From assembly GCA_965204215.1 (NCBI GenBank), contig CBDBDZ010000013.1, positions 62,001-126,000 of the forward strand: a stretch of DNA of 64,000 nucleotides, in the 5' to 3' direction. Position 1 is the stretch's first letter. Every line of letters begins with the position of its first letter. The notes beneath the pieces are model-generated. The model saw only the letters and a list, made by a program, of their open reading frames with translations. It had not been told where the DNA came from and made no database searches. The stretch comes from CBDBDZ01 sp965204215. Its GTDB lineage: Bacteria; Pseudomonadota; Gammaproteobacteria; Pseudomonadales; GM7GCV1. The translations under genes and the position numbers were made by a program. Positions 62,056-64,000 of this stretch are shown here, in pieces.

Positions 62056-62282
62056 ATTTTCTCAATCTCTTGTATATACTTCTGAATTCGATGAAAAATA
62101 GCTAAACAACCTAATGTCAGCAAAATCACCGTACTACAACCAAGCCAGAAAAGTGCCGTAATTGCCTGTTGGGAGTATATGCTTACTAAACCACCGACAA
62201 CAATGACAATTACACCGACTAAAACAAAGAAGAACTTTGTTAAAAATGCAATACTTTCTTTTCTCGCATCTAGCTTTGACAT
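62052..62282 (-). CDS. Small cassette-borne membrane protein, two helices
   Basis: The 76-residue protein has an N-terminal charged stretch (MSKLDARKESIAFLTKF), two hydrophobic helices (about 17-37 and 42-62) and a basic/acidic tail (HRIQKYIQEIEKI). I recognise no family. It shares its cassette with the 26-residue peptide that follows; the two could form a small membrane complex. Confidence 0.65.
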   Translation of the reverse strand: MSKLDARKESIAFLTKFFFVLVGVIVIVVGGLVSIYSQQAITALFWLGCSTVILLTLGCLAIFHRIQKYIQEIEKI

Positions 62283-62350
62283 GATTTTATTCTAGCACAT
62301 TATTCTAAGTAGTGCTTTTAAATCAACTTACCTATACAAACAGACTAATC

Positions 62351-62405
62351 GCATAACGCTTAAATCAGGTGCGCCGTAGGCATCACCTGGATTTTCTTGT
62401 TAAAT
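62351..62405 (-). other. attC-like site of the HEPN-like cassette
   Basis: On the minus strand, ATTTAAC (62399-62405, perfect RYYYAAC) contains the TAA stop of the gene at 62400. The 55-bp palindrome ends in GTTATGC (62351-62357), with a GGTGATGCCTACGGCGCACC core. Confidence 0.8.
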
Positions 62406-63080
62406 TTCTTTTTCGAGATCGCTAATCAGAGCGTCTGCTGTGATTGCTCCATTGAATAGATGGATCAACATAATATGTGTTCGAAGCAAAAATGCGAAAA
62501 GCTGGATGTCTTCGACTTTAGGCTTAGCCGATTTCTCTAAATTAACTTCTAAAACATCATCACCTAAAGCAAGCTCAATATTAGGCTTATCAAAATTTAC
62601 AGTAGAATTAAGGCCTGAATTTGGTGATGTTCCATAAAGCTGTACCTCATAAGTGCTCATTAAGTTTGATACCAAATTTTCTCCAATCGTTACAAACGCA
62701 CTCACAACATCAAAATATGCATCAACATCTTTCATGTCAGGAACTTCATAATGATGTTCAAGACGATTTCTGAATTTATTCAGTTTTGTTAATGAACGAG
62801 CATTGAAAATACCTGCTGCTTTGAAGAAACCTAGCTTTCGATCTACACCTAAACGTTTTTGACGATATAATTCATCAAGACCTAGAAAATTTAGTAACAT
62901 ATCTAGCTGACAATCAACTGCTCTTTTAAGATTAGAAGTAGCATTGACTAGTTGGTAAGAACCTAAGGATTCATCATAGGCAGGATGTCTAATGCAATGG
63001 TTGTAGCCCTTACCAAAAGCCATAACGCAGCAGTGTGAACTGAAAAGGGCTGTAAAGCCAGGTAGCGGTTTGTAATTCAC
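62400..63080 (-). CDS. HEPN-like cassette protein with N-terminus replaced by repeat sequence
   Basis: The genuine part (about 62977 to 62400, roughly 190 residues) is helical. It contains LNKFRNRLEHHYEVPDMKDV, whose R-N-x3-H spacing fits the HEPN-type R-x4-6-H motif. The C-terminal half is strand- and helix-mixed. The open frame upstream to 63080 is made of MITE B copy 4 and a 23-base repeat end (62978-63000), so the original start is lost, although a hybrid could be made. HEPN proteins are often RNases in toxin or defence systems; no partner gene is seen. Its stop lies in the attC box. Confidence 0.5.
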   Translation of the reverse strand: MNYKPLPGFTALFSSHCCVMAFGKGYNHCIRHPAYDESLGSYQLVNATSNLKRAVDCQLDMLLNFLGLDELYRQKRLGVDRKLGFFKAAGIFNARSLTKLNKFRNRLEHHYEVPDMKDVDAYFDVVSAFVTIGENLVSNLMSTYEVQLYGTSPNSGLNSTVNFDKPNIELALGDDVLEVNLEKSAKPKVEDIQLFAFLLRTHIMLIHLFNGAITADALISDLEKEI

Positions 63081-63165
63081 TTATGAAGTGAATCGAAGAA
63101 TAAGCGTTTATCAATAACATTCAAACTCTTAGAAGTGAAATTAGCGTTCAACTGCAAAATCTAGG
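62996..63165 (-). mobile_element. MITE family B, copy 4 (partial, 170 bp)
   Basis: The sequence matches 55402-55571 of copy 3 but lacks about 71 bases at the left. The intact end is at 63165, followed by TTTAA. It lies between the HEPN-like gene and integrase fragment C. Confidence 0.82.
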
Positions 63166-63195
63166 TTTAATCACCTATTTTGATAACCATTTAAA

Positions 63196-63267
63196 ATGGT
63201 ACGAAAATTACTTGACAAAGTCACTGACAAAATACGTTTACAGGGCTATAGCTATAAAACGAATTGA
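63196..63267 (+). pseudogene. intI: Integron integrase fragment C (first 23 codons)
   Basis: ATG at 63196 opens MVRKLLDKVTDKIRLQGYSY, then KT N and a stop at 63265-63267. Homology to fragment A ends at about 63261, where argB sequence begins on the other strand. The upstream AACCATTTAAAATGG segment is shared with fragment B. It points away from the minus-strand cassettes, as an integrase should. Confidence 0.72.
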
Positions 63268-64000
63268 GTGCCGACACCTGCATCCGTCAAAATTTCATCC
63301 ATAAACGATTGATGGTCGCCTTTGATAATATGGGAACTGGTAACACCAGCATTTAAGGCATGTACACATGAATTGACCTTTGGAAGCATACCGCCAGAAA
63401 TGACGTTAGAGTCAATAAGTTTCGCTACTTTTTTTGGCGTTAATACCGACAATAATTGCTGATTATTATCCAATACCCCCTCAACATCTGTCATTAAAAT
63501 GAGTTTTTCTGCTTTGATGGATGCCGCAATATGACTCGCCACATCGTCAGCATTGACATTGTAAACAGGAAACAAGCCGTCATAACTTGCTGTAATGGCA
63601 GAAACAACAGGAATGCAATGATCATCCAGCTCAAGTAGCAGTCGGTTGTCAATATGTTTTGGAATACCAACTGCTTGTAACTGGCTATCCAGTTGTTTCG
63701 ATTGTACTAATTGACTTTCTGATTGAAAAATAATTCCCTGATAACCACTATTTTCTAAATGTGACACAATTGCGGTACTAATTTGGTGAAATACTTTTTT
63801 AGCCAAATAGGCGACATCAAGCGATGTCACTCGCAAACCCTTTTTCTTTATTGGCTGAATTCCTTGCTTGTTCATTTCTACATCCAATAATTTTCCACCA
63901 CCATGCACGATAACAATATTAATGCCGACCGCTTTTAAAAAGGTAATATCGCTGACTAATTCTGCAAGCCTGGCATCGTCTATTAACATTGAATCCAAAA
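63252..64000 (-). CDS. argB: Acetylglutamate kinase (5' end outside the window)
   Basis: The remaining 249 or so codons show the amino-acid-kinase fold with ArgB motifs: NIVIVHGGGKLLDVEMNKQG, GLRVTSLDVA, the nucleotide-binding NVNADDVASHIAAS and LILMTDVEGVLD, and VISGGMLPKVNSCVHAL. It phosphorylates N-acetylglutamate in arginine synthesis. The start and the first Lys-Gly-Gly motif lie beyond the window. The last codons (VL, stop) are formed by the integrase fragment C sequence, so the original end has been altered. Confidence 0.9.
   Translation of the reverse strand, partial: LDSMLIDDARLAELVSDITFLKAVGINIVIVHGGGKLLDVEMNKQGIQPIKKKGLRVTSLDVAYLAKKVFHQISTAIVSHLENSGYQGIIFQSESQLVQSKQLDSQLQAVGIPKHIDNRLLLELDDHCIPVVSAITASYDGLFPVYNVNADDVASHIAASIKAEKLILMTDVEGVLDNNQQLLSVLTPKKVAKLIDSNVISGGMLPKVNSCVHALNAGVTSSHIIKGDHQSFMDEILTDAGVGTQFVL

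Overview
The window comes from a low-GC gammaproteobacterium, probably a sulfur oxidiser. Gammaproteobacterial core blocks are present: rimP-nusA-infB, ubiE-ubiJ-ubiB, dapD, fabV, an lpxL-type acyltransferase and ccmABCDE. A three-gene set matches the cytoplasmic sulfite dehydrogenase SoeABC. I cannot fix the genus from sequence alone. No rRNA, tRNA or CRISPR array was seen.

Layout. 1-7030: 3' end of galE, then dinG, a PlsC-like acyltransferase and pyrB on the minus strand, then an O-antigen ligase/polymerase-like membrane protein with C-terminal TPRs. 7031-8620: a graveyard of mobile remnants (tyrosine recombinase C-terminus, a toxin-antitoxin pair cut by an IS630 fragment, one copy of a 241-bp MITE). 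8848-25363: a seven-gene plus-strand operon that is the most striking locus here. It encodes a MotA/TolQ-like channel protein with a long coiled-coil tail, a TolC-like outer-membrane protein, a type I ABC exporter with degenerate ATPase motifs, an HlyD-like adaptor, a small MotB/SiiA-like protein with an Asp at the start of its only membrane helix, a second single-TM protein of unknown kind, and a 2808-residue adhesin of repeated Ig-like domains. The layout resembles the SPI-4 SiiABCDEF system of Salmonella, in which a proton channel is coupled to type I secretion of a giant adhesin.

25356-49055 is mostly ordinary chromosome: prmC, infB-nusA-rimP, an NTF2-like protein, a double DsbA-like protein, a class II aldolase-like protein, a lipid A acyltransferase, fabV, the ubiquinone genes, a MATE transporter, a thioesterase, dapD, two ArsC/Spx-type proteins, sppA, then TlpA-like/ccmABCDE/pssA.

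49056-63270 is accessory DNA: transposase wrecks, an Rpn-family nuclease, and a decayed integron. Cassettes lie on the minus strand (MFS transporter, an interrupted DUF4365-like gene, a ParE-type toxin-antitoxin pair, an exported RidA-like protein, two tiny membrane proteins, a HEPN-like gene). Several have their stop codon inside an attC-like site. Three separate 5' fragments of an integron integrase gene (51961, 54312, 63196) mark the junctions. soeABC sits inside this region; a MITE separates soeB from soeC and soeC is frameshifted near its end. The window closes in argB.

At least three families of short non-autonomous elements are spread through the window: a 140-bp MITE with 16-bp inverted ends and 5-bp target duplications (2 copies), a 241-bp MITE with CCTAGATT-type ends and TTAA-containing duplications (3 complete, 2 partial), and short TCTAATGCATAATC repeats that often form the last codons of genes.
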